Shown here piece after piece: positions 39,848 to 47,934 of a stretch of DNA of 64,000 nucleotides (its first letter is position 1; every line of letters begins with the position of its first letter). The DNA is from Chelatococcus reniformis (GTDB lineage: Bacteria; Pseudomonadota; Alphaproteobacteria; Rhizobiales; Beijerinckiaceae): assembly GCF_014640075.1 (NCBI RefSeq), contig NZ_BMGG01000001.1, positions 310,001 through 374,000 of the forward strand. Direction: 5' to 3'. Position numbers and translations under genes: made by a program. The notes under the pieces are model-generated. The model saw only the letters and a program-made list of their open reading frames with translations, searched no databases and was not told the DNA's origin.

Positions 39848-40285
39848 ATGGCCCGGGTCTATGTCTCAACCGTCGTCAACGCACGCAACGACCGGGTCTG
39901 GGCGCGGGTGCGCGACTTCAACGGCCTGCCTGCGTGGCACCCGGCGATCGCCGAGAGCCGCATCGAGGGCGGCGAACCCGCCGACAAGATCGGCTGCGTG
40001 CGCGACTTCACCTTGCGCAACGGCGACCGCATTCGTGAAAAGCTCCTCGGCCTCTCCGATTACGACATGTTCTGCACCTACTCCATTCTGGAGTCGCCCA
40101 TGGGTGTCGACAATTACGTCGCGACCTTGCGTCTGACCCCGGTGACCGACGGCGACAAGACCTTCCTGGAATGGTCGGCCGAATTCGACTGCGCGCCCGA
40201 GCGTGAAGGCGAGCTGGTCAATTCGATCGGGGGCAGCGTCTTCCAGGGCGGCTTCGACGCCCTCAAGCGCGTGTTCGGAGGCTAG
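39848..40285 (+). CDS. SRPBCC-family protein (first of two paralogues)
   Basis: A 145-residue START/SRPBCC-fold protein with a hydrophobic ligand cavity. It starts MARVYVSTVVNARNDRVWAR, with RDFNGLPAWHPAIAESRIEG, IGCVRDFTLRNGDRIREKLL and a C-terminal amphipathic helix (FQGGFDALKRVF). It is similar along its whole length to the gene at 40512, which shares the DFNG...WHPA and IGCVRxFxLxxG signatures. The family includes CoxG, which accompanies CO dehydrogenase, and ligand-binding cyclases; no catalytic residue can be assigned. It starts 9 bases after the flotillin gene. Confidence 0.85.
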   Translation: MARVYVSTVVNARNDRVWARVRDFNGLPAWHPAIAESRIEGGEPADKIGCVRDFTLRNGDRIREKLLGLSDYDMFCTYSILESPMGVDNYVATLRLTPVTDGDKTFLEWSAEFDCAPEREGELVNSIGGSVFQGGFDALKRVFGG

Positions 40286-40347
40286 CGGTGTCGGACGGTG
40301 ATGCCATGGGGATGCACGCGGCGCAGCCCGCACTCCTCCCCCCGCCC

Positions 40348-40456
40348 GCGGGGAGAGGGCAGGGTGAGGGGGGCTTGAGGAGAAGACTCGACGGCGGTCA
40401 CGCCACGCGGCAAGCCTTCTCACCCCTGCCCTCTCCCCGCAAGCGGGGAGAGGGGG
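40348..40456. repeat. GC-rich inverted repeat of the CTCTCCCCGC family
   Basis: GCGGGGAGAGGGCAGGG (40348-40364) pairs with CCCTGCCCTCTCCCCGC (40424-40440), and the right end carries a further small hairpin (CTCTCCCCGC-AA-GCGGGGAGAG). It separates the two SRPBCC genes and interrupts the otherwise tight gene spacing. Repeats of this composition are common between genes in many GC-rich proteobacteria. Confidence 0.7.
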
Positions 40457-40511
40457 CGCGGTGGCTCCGTCGCCGCCAAACTGTTCCGTCGCCGGTGCGG
40501 AGACATTAGCC

Positions 40512-40955
40512 GTGCCGCACGTCGTCAAGAGCACGATCCTCGACGCGCCGACCGGCGTGGTCTGGAACGTGCTGCGCGATTTCAACGGTCACGATCGCTG
40601 GCATCCCGCCGTCGCGGCCAGCACGATCGAGCGGACCCAGGCGGCGGACCGCATCGGCTGCGTGCGGCGTTTCAAGCTGCAGGACGGGTCGGAACTGCGC
40701 GAGCAACTGCTGGCGCTCTCGGACCTCGAGCAGACCTTCAGCTATTGCCTGCTCGATACGCCGATCCCGATGTTCAACTATGTCGCCCATGTCCGGCTGC
40801 TGCCGGTGACGGACGGCGACCGGACCTTCTGGCATTGGGAGTCGCGCTTCACCGCGCGGCCACCGGATGCCGCGGAACTCATCGCAATGGTCGGTGAGCA
40901 GATCTATCAAGCCGGCTTCGACGCGATCCGCCGGCATCTCAGGGAGGCCGCGTGA
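40512..40955 (+). CDS. SRPBCC-family protein (second of two paralogues)
   Basis: A 147-residue SRPBCC protein read from a GTG at 40512 (VPHVVKSTILDAPTGVVWNV; GGAG 10 bases upstream). Matching signatures to its neighbour are RDFNGHDRWHPAVAAS, DRIGCVRRFKLQDGSELREQ, LLPVTDGDRTFWHWESRF and a C-terminal helix YQAGFDAIRRHL. An alternative upstream start at 40461 would translate part of the intergenic repeat region. The pair probably arose by tandem duplication; their placement just before coxMSL-like genes recalls CoxG, although here there are two. Confidence 0.83.
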   Translation: MPHVVKSTILDAPTGVVWNVLRDFNGHDRWHPAVAASTIERTQAADRIGCVRRFKLQDGSELREQLLALSDLEQTFSYCLLDTPIPMFNYVAHVRLLPVTDGDRTFWHWESRFTARPPDAAELIAMVGEQIYQAGFDAIRRHLREAA

Positions 40956-40971
40956 GCGCGGCGGCAAGACC

Positions 40972-41790
40972 ATGCCGGTCACGGTGAAAACCTTCGGGAC
41001 ATCGGGAGAGGCGGCGGCGGCGCTGTCGTCGGAGCGCGACGCGCGCTATCTCGGCGGCGGCACGCTGGTCATGCGCGCGCTCAACGAAGGCGACGTCTCG
41101 GTTTCCACCATCGTTCGCGCCACCGACCGGGCCCTCGCGCAGCTCGACGCCACAGGCTCGCGGATCACCATCGGTGCCGGCGTCACCTTTGCCCGCGTCC
41201 TCGCCGAGCGCTCGCTCGGCTTTCTGCATCCCGTCGCCGGGTCGATCGGCGGGCCGGCGGTGCGCAACATGGGCACGATCGGCGGCAATCTCTTCGCGCC
41301 GGCCCCCTTCGGCGATTTCGCCGTTGCCCTGCTCGCGCTCGACGCCAGCGTTGCCGTCCAGGGCGCCTATGGCGCGCGCGACATGCCCATCGAGGAGTTC
41401 TTGAGCGGGCGGAGCCGGCAGGCGGACGGGCTCGTGCTCTCGGCCTCCTTCCAGCGTCCGCTCAGCGACGACGCGTTTCGCTATCGCAAGATCGCGCGCG
41501 TGCGGCCGAAGGGTGCCGCCGTGGTGACGCTCGCCGTGCATGTCCCCTCGAGCGGCGGCCGCGCCGTCGGCGTGCGCATCGCGCTGGGCGCGATGGCGTC
41601 AACCCCGGTTCGCGCCAAGGCGGCCGAGCGCACCCTGGAGGGACATACGCTCGATGCGGCCAGCATCGCCGCCGCGGTCGCTGCCGCGGCCGACGGCACG
41701 GCGCCGGTCGACGATGCGCTGGCGAGCGCGTGGTACCGGCGCGAGGTCGTCGGGGTCCATCTGCGCCGCCTGCTGACCGGCCAAGCTTAG
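40972..41790 (+). CDS. Molybdenum hydroxylase FAD-binding (medium, CoxM-like) subunit
   Basis: A 272-residue FAD-binding PCMH-type subunit. It has ARYLGGGTLVMRALNEGD (first FAD loop), VGSIGG-type motif VAGSIGGPAVRNMGTIGGNL and FRYRKIARVRPKGAAVVTLA, plus the C-terminal CO-dehydrogenase flavoprotein domain. It passes electrons from the 2Fe-2S subunit to an external acceptor. It is the first of the M-S-L gene order typical of CO dehydrogenase-like and other xanthine oxidase-family hydroxylases. It begins 16 bases after the SRPBCC gene. Confidence 0.92.
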   Translation: MPVTVKTFGTSGEAAAALSSERDARYLGGGTLVMRALNEGDVSVSTIVRATDRALAQLDATGSRITIGAGVTFARVLAERSLGFLHPVAGSIGGPAVRNMGTIGGNLFAPAPFGDFAVALLALDASVAVQGAYGARDMPIEEFLSGRSRQADGLVLSASFQRPLSDDAFRYRKIARVRPKGAAVVTLAVHVPSSGGRAVGVRIALGAMASTPVRAKAAERTLEGHTLDAASIAAAVAAAADGTAPVDDALASAWYRREVVGVHLRRLLTGQA

Positions 41791-41809
41791 AAAAGCGAGG
41801 ATAGGGCCG

Positions 41810-42337
41810 ATGGCCAAGACCGCCCTCCAGTTCCGCCACAACAGCCGCGACGTCGCCGTCTTCGTCGACGGCGGCGCCAATCTCCTGACCACCTTGCGCG
41901 AGCTCGTCGGCGACATGACGCCCAAGTTCGGGTGCGGCCAGGGCGGCTGCGGCGCCTGCACGGTGTTGATCGATGGCGACGCGCATCTCGCCTGCCTGAC
42001 GCTGGCCGAGACTGTGGCTGGTCGCGCGGTCGAGACGCTCGACGGGCTCAAGGACGGGCCCAACCTGCACCCCTTGCAGCGCGCCTTCATGGAGCATTTC
42101 GCCGCCCAGTGCGGCTACTGTACGCCAGGCATGCTGATGGCCGCGAAGGCCCTGCTCGACCGCAACCCCTCGCCGACCCGCGACGAGGTCGTGAACGCGA
42201 TCGCGGGCAACATCTGCCGGTGCACCGGCTATGAGCCCATCATCGATGCCGTCCTCGCCGCCGCCTCGGGCGGCATGCGCGGCCTGCACGGGCCTGAACA
42301 TGTTCCGAGCCCGCACATGTCGCCGAGAACATTCTAA
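41810..42337 (+). CDS. Molybdenum hydroxylase 2Fe-2S (small, CoxS-like) subunit
   Basis: A 175-residue iron-sulfur subunit with two clusters. The plant ferredoxin-type N-terminal domain has FGCGQGGCGACTVLIDGDAH followed by LACLTL. The C-terminal four-helix domain has QCGYCTPGMLMAAKALL and NICRCTGYEPI. It connects the Mo centre to FAD. The last 20 residues after the family core are Met/His/Pro-rich and not conserved. Gene order and 19-base spacing indicate one operon. Confidence 0.95.
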   Translation: MAKTALQFRHNSRDVAVFVDGGANLLTTLRELVGDMTPKFGCGQGGCGACTVLIDGDAHLACLTLAETVAGRAVETLDGLKDGPNLHPLQRAFMEHFAAQCGYCTPGMLMAAKALLDRNPSPTRDEVVNAIAGNICRCTGYEPIIDAVLAAASGGMRGLHGPEHVPSPHMSPRTF

Positions 42338-42399
42338 CCGCAGCAGGATCTCGAACCCGCCGCAAGTGCGGGTTCGGGCGCCGCTTGAAGGAGAGCGCC

Positions 42400-43989
42400 A
42401 TGCTGGAACTGCGCAAGGACCTGTTCGCCGACGAGCGCGACGACGATCTCAAGGAGATCGGCAAGGGCACCCAGCGTCAGGACATGCTCGGTCACGTCAC
42501 CGGCACCTCCACCTATTTCAACGACCACCTCTTGCAGGGCCTGCTGCACTTGAAGGTGCTGCGCAGCCCGCACGCCCACGCGCGCATCCGCCGCGTCGAC
42601 ACCGGCGAGGCCGAGCGCGCGCCCGGCGTGCGCCGGATCATTCGCGGTGCCGATGTGCCGCGCAATCTCAACACACTGCTCAGCCTCATCAATTTCGGCA
42701 AGGACGACGAGCCGACGCTGGCAGTCGACAAGGTGCGCTACAAGGGCGAGCCGATCGTGGCGGTGGTCGCCGACAGCCCGCGCGAGGCGTCCGAGGCACT
42801 CGCGAAGGTGCGCGTGGACTACGAGCCGCTCTCCGCCGTCTTCGACGTCGAAGAAGCATTGAAGCCCGGTGCTCCGGTGGTCAACGAAACCTACCCGAAG
42901 AACACCTTCACCTATCACGACATCTACGACCACCAGAAGCTGCGCTTCGGCGACGTCGAACGCGCGTTCGCCGGCGCCGACCACGTGCTCGAGCAGCGCT
43001 ATCAGATGTCGCCGATCGAGCACGCGCCGACCGAGACCAATGGCGCCATCGCGGCGCCCGATACCAACGGACGCTACGTCGTCTACACCTCGACCCAGGC
43101 ACTGTTCTTCTCGCTCGACACCTGCGCCAAGATCCTCGACGTGCCCTCCAATACGTTTCATTTCATCGGAGGGACCGTGGGCGGCGGGTTCGGCGGCAAG
43201 GTCGATACCCTCACCGAGCCTCTGGCCATCCTCGGCGCGATGCTGACCGGCCGCCCGGTGCGCTACATCTTCGGCCGCGAGGAGGAGATGCAGTTCGGCC
43301 CGCCTCGCGGGGCCGAACGCATCTACCTCAAGGACGGCGTCATGCGCGACGGCCGCATCGTGGCGCGCCAGGTCCGCGCATATTTCGACAGCGGTGCCTA
43401 TACGCGATTGTCGAGCTACGCCGTGGTCAAGTGCGTGGCGCATCTGCCCGGCCCCTACACGGTCCCCAACGTCCATGGCGATGTCTATTGCGTCTTCACC
43501 AACCGCACGCCGGCAACCGCCATGCGGGGCTTCGGCGTTACAGCCATGGACTTCGCCATCGAGTGCCAGATGGACAAGCTCGCCCATCTCGTCGGCATGG
43601 ACCCGATGGAGTTCCGCATCCTCAACGCCTACCGCGACGGCGACATGAAGGCCCATCGGCGCGAGGCCAAGAACACCGCCTTGATCGAATGCGTGCAGGT
43701 CGCCGCCGAAAAGGCGAAGTGGCCGCTGCGCGAGGACTACAAGCGCATGTCGTCGCGCCGCGATGGCGGCGGCGACCGCGCCGCGGTCCCGCCGACCGCC
43801 CGGGACGGATCGGTCTCCTCACGCCTCGCCACGCAGCAGCGCACACCCTACGATCGCGCACCGCAGCCGGCCGCCGGCCCTGAGCCGCCACGCCCGGCAC
43901 CGCCCCCGGTGACACCGCCGCCGGCGCCGCAGCCCGCCGCCCACGGCGCCATGAGGTTTTCCTCCGTGTTCGGCTCGAGGAGGCGCTGA
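42400..43989 (+). CDS. Molybdenum hydroxylase large subunit, N-terminal half (split CoxL/XdhB-like)
   Basis: A 529-residue protein covering only the first part of the xanthine oxidase-type molybdopterin subunit. It contains GTQRQDMLGHVTGTSTYFND, VLRSPHAHARIRRVDTGEAE, SPIEHAPTETNGAIAAPDT, GGTVGGGFGGKVDTLTEPLA and TNRTPATAMRGFGVTAMDFA. The loop reads ATAMRGFGV, as in hydroxylases, not the AYxCSFR of true CO dehydrogenase. Homology stops at about residue 450 (LREDYKRMSS); the remaining 75 residues are an unrelated Pro/Ala-rich tail. The ATG at 42400 follows AAGGAGAG. The C-terminal half is the next gene. Confidence 0.92.
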   Translation: MLELRKDLFADERDDDLKEIGKGTQRQDMLGHVTGTSTYFNDHLLQGLLHLKVLRSPHAHARIRRVDTGEAERAPGVRRIIRGADVPRNLNTLLSLINFGKDDEPTLAVDKVRYKGEPIVAVVADSPREASEALAKVRVDYEPLSAVFDVEEALKPGAPVVNETYPKNTFTYHDIYDHQKLRFGDVERAFAGADHVLEQRYQMSPIEHAPTETNGAIAAPDTNGRYVVYTSTQALFFSLDTCAKILDVPSNTFHFIGGTVGGGFGGKVDTLTEPLAILGAMLTGRPVRYIFGREEEMQFGPPRGAERIYLKDGVMRDGRIVARQVRAYFDSGAYTRLSSYAVVKCVAHLPGPYTVPNVHGDVYCVFTNRTPATAMRGFGVTAMDFAIECQMDKLAHLVGMDPMEFRILNAYRDGDMKAHRREAKNTALIECVQVAAEKAKWPLREDYKRMSSRRDGGGDRAAVPPTARDGSVSSRLATQQRTPYDRAPQPAAGPEPPRPAPPPVTPPPAPQPAAHGAMRFSSVFGSRRR

Positions 43990-43991
43990 TC

Positions 43992-45014
43992 ATGGCCCGA
44001 CATCGCGGACGCGGCATGGCGTCGATCAACTATCCCATCGGCATGAACCTCGGCGGCGATCCGAGTCAGGCGCTGGTGCATTCAAATCCCAGCGGCAAGT
44101 TCACCGTGTCGCTGTCGTCGATCGACCTCGGCCAGGGCATGAAATCGGTGACGCGGCAGATCTGCGCCGAGACCCTCGGCGTCCCGGTCGAGGACGTCTA
44201 TGTCGACACCGCCGATTCCGACACCGGGCCCCATTGCATGGGGAGCTTTGCCTCGCGCGGCACCCACCGTGTCGGCAACGCGGTGATGGCGGCGGCGCGG
44301 GAAGCGCGCGGCGTGATGATGGAGGCGGCGGCCGAGGAGCTGGAGGTCAATGCCGCCGACCTCGATACCGACGGCCGTGGCAACATCCACGTCAAGGGCG
44401 CGCCGCACCGTTCGATCTCGACCAAGGACGTCGCCGTCGCTGCGCAATTCAAGCAGGGCAAGACCATCTCCGGACGGGGCATCTTCCTGGTGCCGCTGTC
44501 CGCGGTCGATCCCGAGACCGGCGAGATGTCGCCGGCGACCTGCTATGCGCACGCCTGCCTGGTCGCGGAGGTCGAGGTCGACGACGAGACCGGCGAGGTG
44601 GCGATGGTGCGCATGGACAGCGCCTACGAGCTTGGGCGGGCGCTCAACCCGCGCCTGGTCGAGCAGCAGCTCGTCGGCGGCGCCTGGATGGGCATCAGTC
44701 ACGCGCTGTTCGAGACGACGGAGCCCTATTATCCCGACCCGGGCCACGGGCCGCGCGACTTCGTCGACTATCTGATGCCGGGCCCCGGCGACATCTGCCC
44801 GCACGACATCGCGGTGCTGGAGCGCCCGGCGGCGGACGGGCCGTTCGGGGCCAAGGGCCCGGGCGAGATGTGCGCCAACCCCGTGCTGCCGGCGGTCGCC
44901 AACGCCATCTTCAACGCCGTCGGCGTCCGCATCGACGAACTGCCGATCACGCCCGAGAAGGTGCTGCGCGCGATCAGGGCCCAGGGCGGCGCCCGGCCGC
45001 AGGCGCGGCGCTGA
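43992..45014 (+). CDS. Molybdenum hydroxylase large subunit, C-terminal half (split)
   Basis: A 340-residue protein completing the large subunit. It begins MARHRGRGMASINYPIGMNL and has SSIDLGQGMKSVTRQICAET, TADSDTGPHCMGSFASRGTH, SAYELGRALNPRLVEQQLVG and the active-site Glu in GAKGPGEMCANPVLPAVANA. The ATG at 43992 is two bases after the preceding stop, with its own GAGGAGG site 8 bases upstream, which argues for a genuine split rather than a sequencing frameshift. The two halves must associate to bind molybdopterin cytosine dinucleotide. The substrate is unknown. Confidence 0.92.
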   Translation: MARHRGRGMASINYPIGMNLGGDPSQALVHSNPSGKFTVSLSSIDLGQGMKSVTRQICAETLGVPVEDVYVDTADSDTGPHCMGSFASRGTHRVGNAVMAAAREARGVMMEAAAEELEVNAADLDTDGRGNIHVKGAPHRSISTKDVAVAAQFKQGKTISGRGIFLVPLSAVDPETGEMSPATCYAHACLVAEVEVDDETGEVAMVRMDSAYELGRALNPRLVEQQLVGGAWMGISHALFETTEPYYPDPGHGPRDFVDYLMPGPGDICPHDIAVLERPAADGPFGAKGPGEMCANPVLPAVANAIFNAVGVRIDELPITPEKVLRAIRAQGGARPQARR

Positions 45015-45895
45015 TGGCGGTTCGCGGCACCATCGCCGGGATCGACAGCCCGGAGGCGCTGGCGCAAGCCTTGCGCGCCGCCTATTACCTCGCCGACGAC
45101 GGCCTCGCGACGGCCGCCTATCTGTCGCTTGCGCTGGGCAAGCCGCTGCTGCTCGAAGGCGCGCCCGGCGTCGGCAAGACCGAGGCGGCGAAAGCGATCG
45201 CCGCCATCCTCGGCCGCCGGCTCGTCCGCCTGCAATGCTATGAGGGCATCGATTCCTCGGCGGCGCTCTACGAATGGAACTACCCCCGGCAGATGCTGGC
45301 GATCCGCCAGGCCGGTGACGAGACCATCGATATCTATGGCGAAACCTTCCTGATCGAACGCCCGATGCTGGCGGTGCTGCGTGCGCCGGATGCAACGGTG
45401 CTGCTGATCGACGAGATCGACCGCTCCGACCAGGAGTTCGAAGCCTTTCTGCTGGAATTCCTCTCCGATTTCCAGATCTCGATCCCCGAGCGTGGCACTA
45501 TCCGCGCCGCTGAGCGGCCGGTGGTGGTGCTCACCTCCAACCGCACCCGCGACCTGCACGAAGCGCTGCGGCGGCGCTGCGTCTACCACTGGATCGACTA
45601 CCCGAGCGCCGAGCGCGAGGCCCGGATCATCATGATGCGCGCCTCCAGCGTCGCCGAGGCGACCGCGCGCGCCGTCGTCGCTGCCGTCAACCGGCTGCGA
45701 CGCGAGCCGCTGAGCAAGGTGCCCGGCATCGCCGAAGCGGTCGACTGGGCGGAGGCAGCGACCTTGCTCCACAACGGCGGCACGCGCTGGCCGGACGCTT
45801 TCAAGCGCTCGATCGGCGTCGCCCTGAAGGACGAGGAGGATCTTGCCTTCATCTCGCCCCGGCTCGACATGTTGATCGCGGAGGCGGCCGCGTGA
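45014..45895 (+). CDS. MoxR-family AAA+ ATPase (CoxD-like)
   Basis: A 293-residue AAA+ ATPase with Walker A LLEGAPGVGKTEAAKAIA, CYEGIDSSAALYEWNYPRQM, Walker B TVLLIDEIDRSDQEFEAFLL, sensor 1 PVVVLTSNRTRDLHEAL and the arginine-finger region RRRCVYHWIDYPS. The start overlaps the previous stop by one base (TGATG). MoxR/VWA pairs act as chaperones that mature cofactor enzymes; in CO dehydrogenase clusters CoxD and CoxE serve the Mo-Cu site. Here the neighbouring hydroxylase lacks the Cu-binding loop, so the client is presumably the Mo enzyme in another maturation step. Confidence 0.92.
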   Translation: MAVRGTIAGIDSPEALAQALRAAYYLADDGLATAAYLSLALGKPLLLEGAPGVGKTEAAKAIAAILGRRLVRLQCYEGIDSSAALYEWNYPRQMLAIRQAGDETIDIYGETFLIERPMLAVLRAPDATVLLIDEIDRSDQEFEAFLLEFLSDFQISIPERGTIRAAERPVVVLTSNRTRDLHEALRRRCVYHWIDYPSAEREARIIMMRASSVAEATARAVVAAVNRLRREPLSKVPGIAEAVDWAEAATLLHNGGTRWPDAFKRSIGVALKDEEDLAFISPRLDMLIAEAAA

Positions 45896-47010
45896 GCGCC
45901 ACGCCGCACCTGCCACGCGCGGCCGGCGCCTTCGTTGCGTTCGTCGCGTTGCTGCGCGTCAACGGCTTTTCCGTCGCGCCCGAGCAGACCACCGCGTTCC
46001 TTGAAGCGATCACCCTGCTCGGTCCGCGCGGGCCGGGCGACATCCACCGTGCCGGGCTCGCCACCCTGTCGCCCCCACCCGAGCGGCGTGCCACCTACGA
46101 CCTGCTGTTCCGCATCCACTTCCTGGGCGGTGACGAGATCCCGCGGGAGCAGGGCGACGACGAGGCGACCGTCCGACTGCAAGAGGAGGGTCGCGGCGAC
46201 GAGGAGCCGCTGCGCGCAGACGAAGCCAACGAATCCGGCGATAGGGCCGTCCGCACCGAAGCTTTGTCAGAGCGCCGCTTCGGCACGAGCGGGCCATGCG
46301 ACGCCCTGCGGCGTCTGACGCGCGAGGCTCCGCGACGATTGCCGCGCCGGCGCGGCAATCGTCGCATGCGCGCGCGGCATGGCCCGTGGGCCGACCTGCG
46401 GCGAACCTTGCGCGAGGCCGTGCGCAACGACGGCGAGGTGATGCGCCTCGCGCGCCTGAAGCGCCGCGCGCGGCCCCGCAAGATGCTGCTGCTGATCGAC
46501 GTGTCGGGCTCGATGAAGGCGCGCTCCGAAGACAACCTGCGCCTGGCGCATGCGCTGCTTCAGGCGACGCCGCACGTGGAGGTCTTCACCTTCGGCACCC
46601 GTCTGACGCGGGTGACCCGCGCGCTGCGGCTCAAACGGACGGAACAGGCGCTCGCGGACGCCGCGCACCTGGTGAGCGACTGGGACGGCGGCACGCGGAT
46701 CGGCGACGCGCTGCAGGCCTTTCTCGCCGTACCGCGCTTCGGCGGCTACGCCCGCGGCGCCGCCGTGGTGATCCTGTCGGACGGGCTCGAGCGCGGCGAC
46801 GTGTCCGCCCTGCGCGACGCGGTGGCCAGACTGTCGCGGCGCGCCTGGCGGCTGAGCTGGCTGACGCCGCTCGCGACGGGCCCCGGCTTCGTGCCGCAGA
46901 CCGAGGCGTTGATCGCCATTCGCCGCCTCGTCGACGACATGGACGATGGCGGATCGAGCGCGGCGGTGGTCGCGCATGTGCTTTCGCTCCGGAACTGGAG
47001 GGCCGCTTGA
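45892..47010 (+). CDS. CoxE-like VWA-domain protein
   Basis: A 372-residue partner of the MoxR ATPase. The N-terminal half matches the CoxE/YehP type (FVALLRVNGFSVAPEQTTAF and a charged, variable middle). The C-terminal VWA domain has an intact metal-ion-dependent adhesion site: DVSGSMKAR, DGGTRIGDAL and ILSDGLERGD. The GTG start overlaps the previous stop (GTGA). It has no signal peptide, so it is cytoplasmic. It likely cooperates with the preceding ATPase on the molybdenum hydroxylase. Confidence 0.9.
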   Translation: MSATPHLPRAAGAFVAFVALLRVNGFSVAPEQTTAFLEAITLLGPRGPGDIHRAGLATLSPPPERRATYDLLFRIHFLGGDEIPREQGDDEATVRLQEEGRGDEEPLRADEANESGDRAVRTEALSERRFGTSGPCDALRRLTREAPRRLPRRRGNRRMRARHGPWADLRRTLREAVRNDGEVMRLARLKRRARPRKMLLLIDVSGSMKARSEDNLRLAHALLQATPHVEVFTFGTRLTRVTRALRLKRTEQALADAAHLVSDWDGGTRIGDALQAFLAVPRFGGYARGAAVVILSDGLERGDVSALRDAVARLSRRAWRLSWLTPLATGPGFVPQTEALIAIRRLVDDMDDGGSSAAVVAHVLSLRNWRAA

Positions 47011-47888
47011 CCGACATCGTCGACGCCCATCATCACATCTGGCGCCAGGCCGATCTTCCCTGGCTGGTCGGGCCGATGCAGCCGCGCATCTTCGGCCCCT
47101 ATGAGGCGATCCGCCGGGACTATCCGATCCGGGAATATCTCGACGACCTGACCGGCAGCGGGGTCGTCAAGTCGGTCTATGTGCAGACCAACTGGGCGAA
47201 GGAGCAATTCGAGGAGGAGACCGCCTGGGTGCAGCGCACCGCCGAGGCGACCGGCTGGCCGCACGCGATCGTGGCCTTCGCGGATCTCGCCGTCGATGAC
47301 GCCCGCCCGCAGCTCGACCGGCTCATGCGCTATCCGCTGGTGCGCGGCGTGCGCATGCAGTTGCACTGGCACGACAACCCGCTCTACCGCTTCGCGGCGC
47401 GCGCAGATCTATGTGCAGATCCGGCGATCCGCCGCAATGTGGCGCGGCTGGCCGGCTACGGCCTCAGCTTCGACCTGCAGGTGTTCGCGCCGCAGATGCC
47501 GGGCGCCGCCGCCCTCGCCGAAGCCTGCCGGGACGTCACCTTCGTGCTTCAGCACGCCGGCATGCTCGAGGACCTGTCAATTGCCGGCCGCTCGGAATGG
47601 CGCGCCGGCATGGTCCGGCTGGCCGCCTGTCCGAACGTGGTCAGCAAGCTCTCGGGGCTCGGCACCTTCATTCACCGCAACGACCCAGCGCATGTCGCGG
47701 CCATCGTCGCCGATACCGTGGCTATCTTCGGGCCCGAGCGCTGCCTGTTCGGCTCGAATTTTCCGATCGAGAAGCTGTGGACCGGATATCGCGATCTCGT
47801 GCAGGCGCATCTCGAGGCCACACGTGCCAGCCCGCATCACCGCGACGCGATCTTCCGCGAAACTGCGGCTCGAGTCTATCGTCTCTGA
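47007..47888 (+). CDS. Amidohydrolase family protein (amidohydrolase 2, TIM-barrel)
   Basis: A 293-residue metal-dependent hydrolase or decarboxylase fold. It starts at a TTG (47007) overlapping the VWA gene stop and preceded by GGAGGG: LTDIVDAHHHIWRQADLPWL (HxH metal motif), then VRGVRMQLHWHDN, VLQHAGML and CLFGSNFPIEKLWTGYRDLV. The last reads Asn where many relatives have Asp (GSDFP), a known variant. Relatives include 2-pyrone-4,6-dicarboxylate and sugar lactonases, so hydrolysis of a lactone formed after hydroxylation is plausible. Confidence 0.87.
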   Translation: MTDIVDAHHHIWRQADLPWLVGPMQPRIFGPYEAIRRDYPIREYLDDLTGSGVVKSVYVQTNWAKEQFEEETAWVQRTAEATGWPHAIVAFADLAVDDARPQLDRLMRYPLVRGVRMQLHWHDNPLYRFAARADLCADPAIRRNVARLAGYGLSFDLQVFAPQMPGAAALAEACRDVTFVLQHAGMLEDLSIAGRSEWRAGMVRLAACPNVVSKLSGLGTFIHRNDPAHVAAIVADTVAIFGPERCLFGSNFPIEKLWTGYRDLVQAHLEATRASPHHRDAIFRETAARVYRL

Positions 47889-47934
47889 CGATAGGACTCC
47901 CTAAGAATAAAACCCATCAGGGAATGGAAACAAC

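Noticed and set aside
40972-45014. Aerobic CO dehydrogenase (coxMSL)
   Set aside because: The large subunit lacks the AYxCSFR Cu-binding loop and shows the hydroxylase-type AMRGFGV; gene order alone is not enough.
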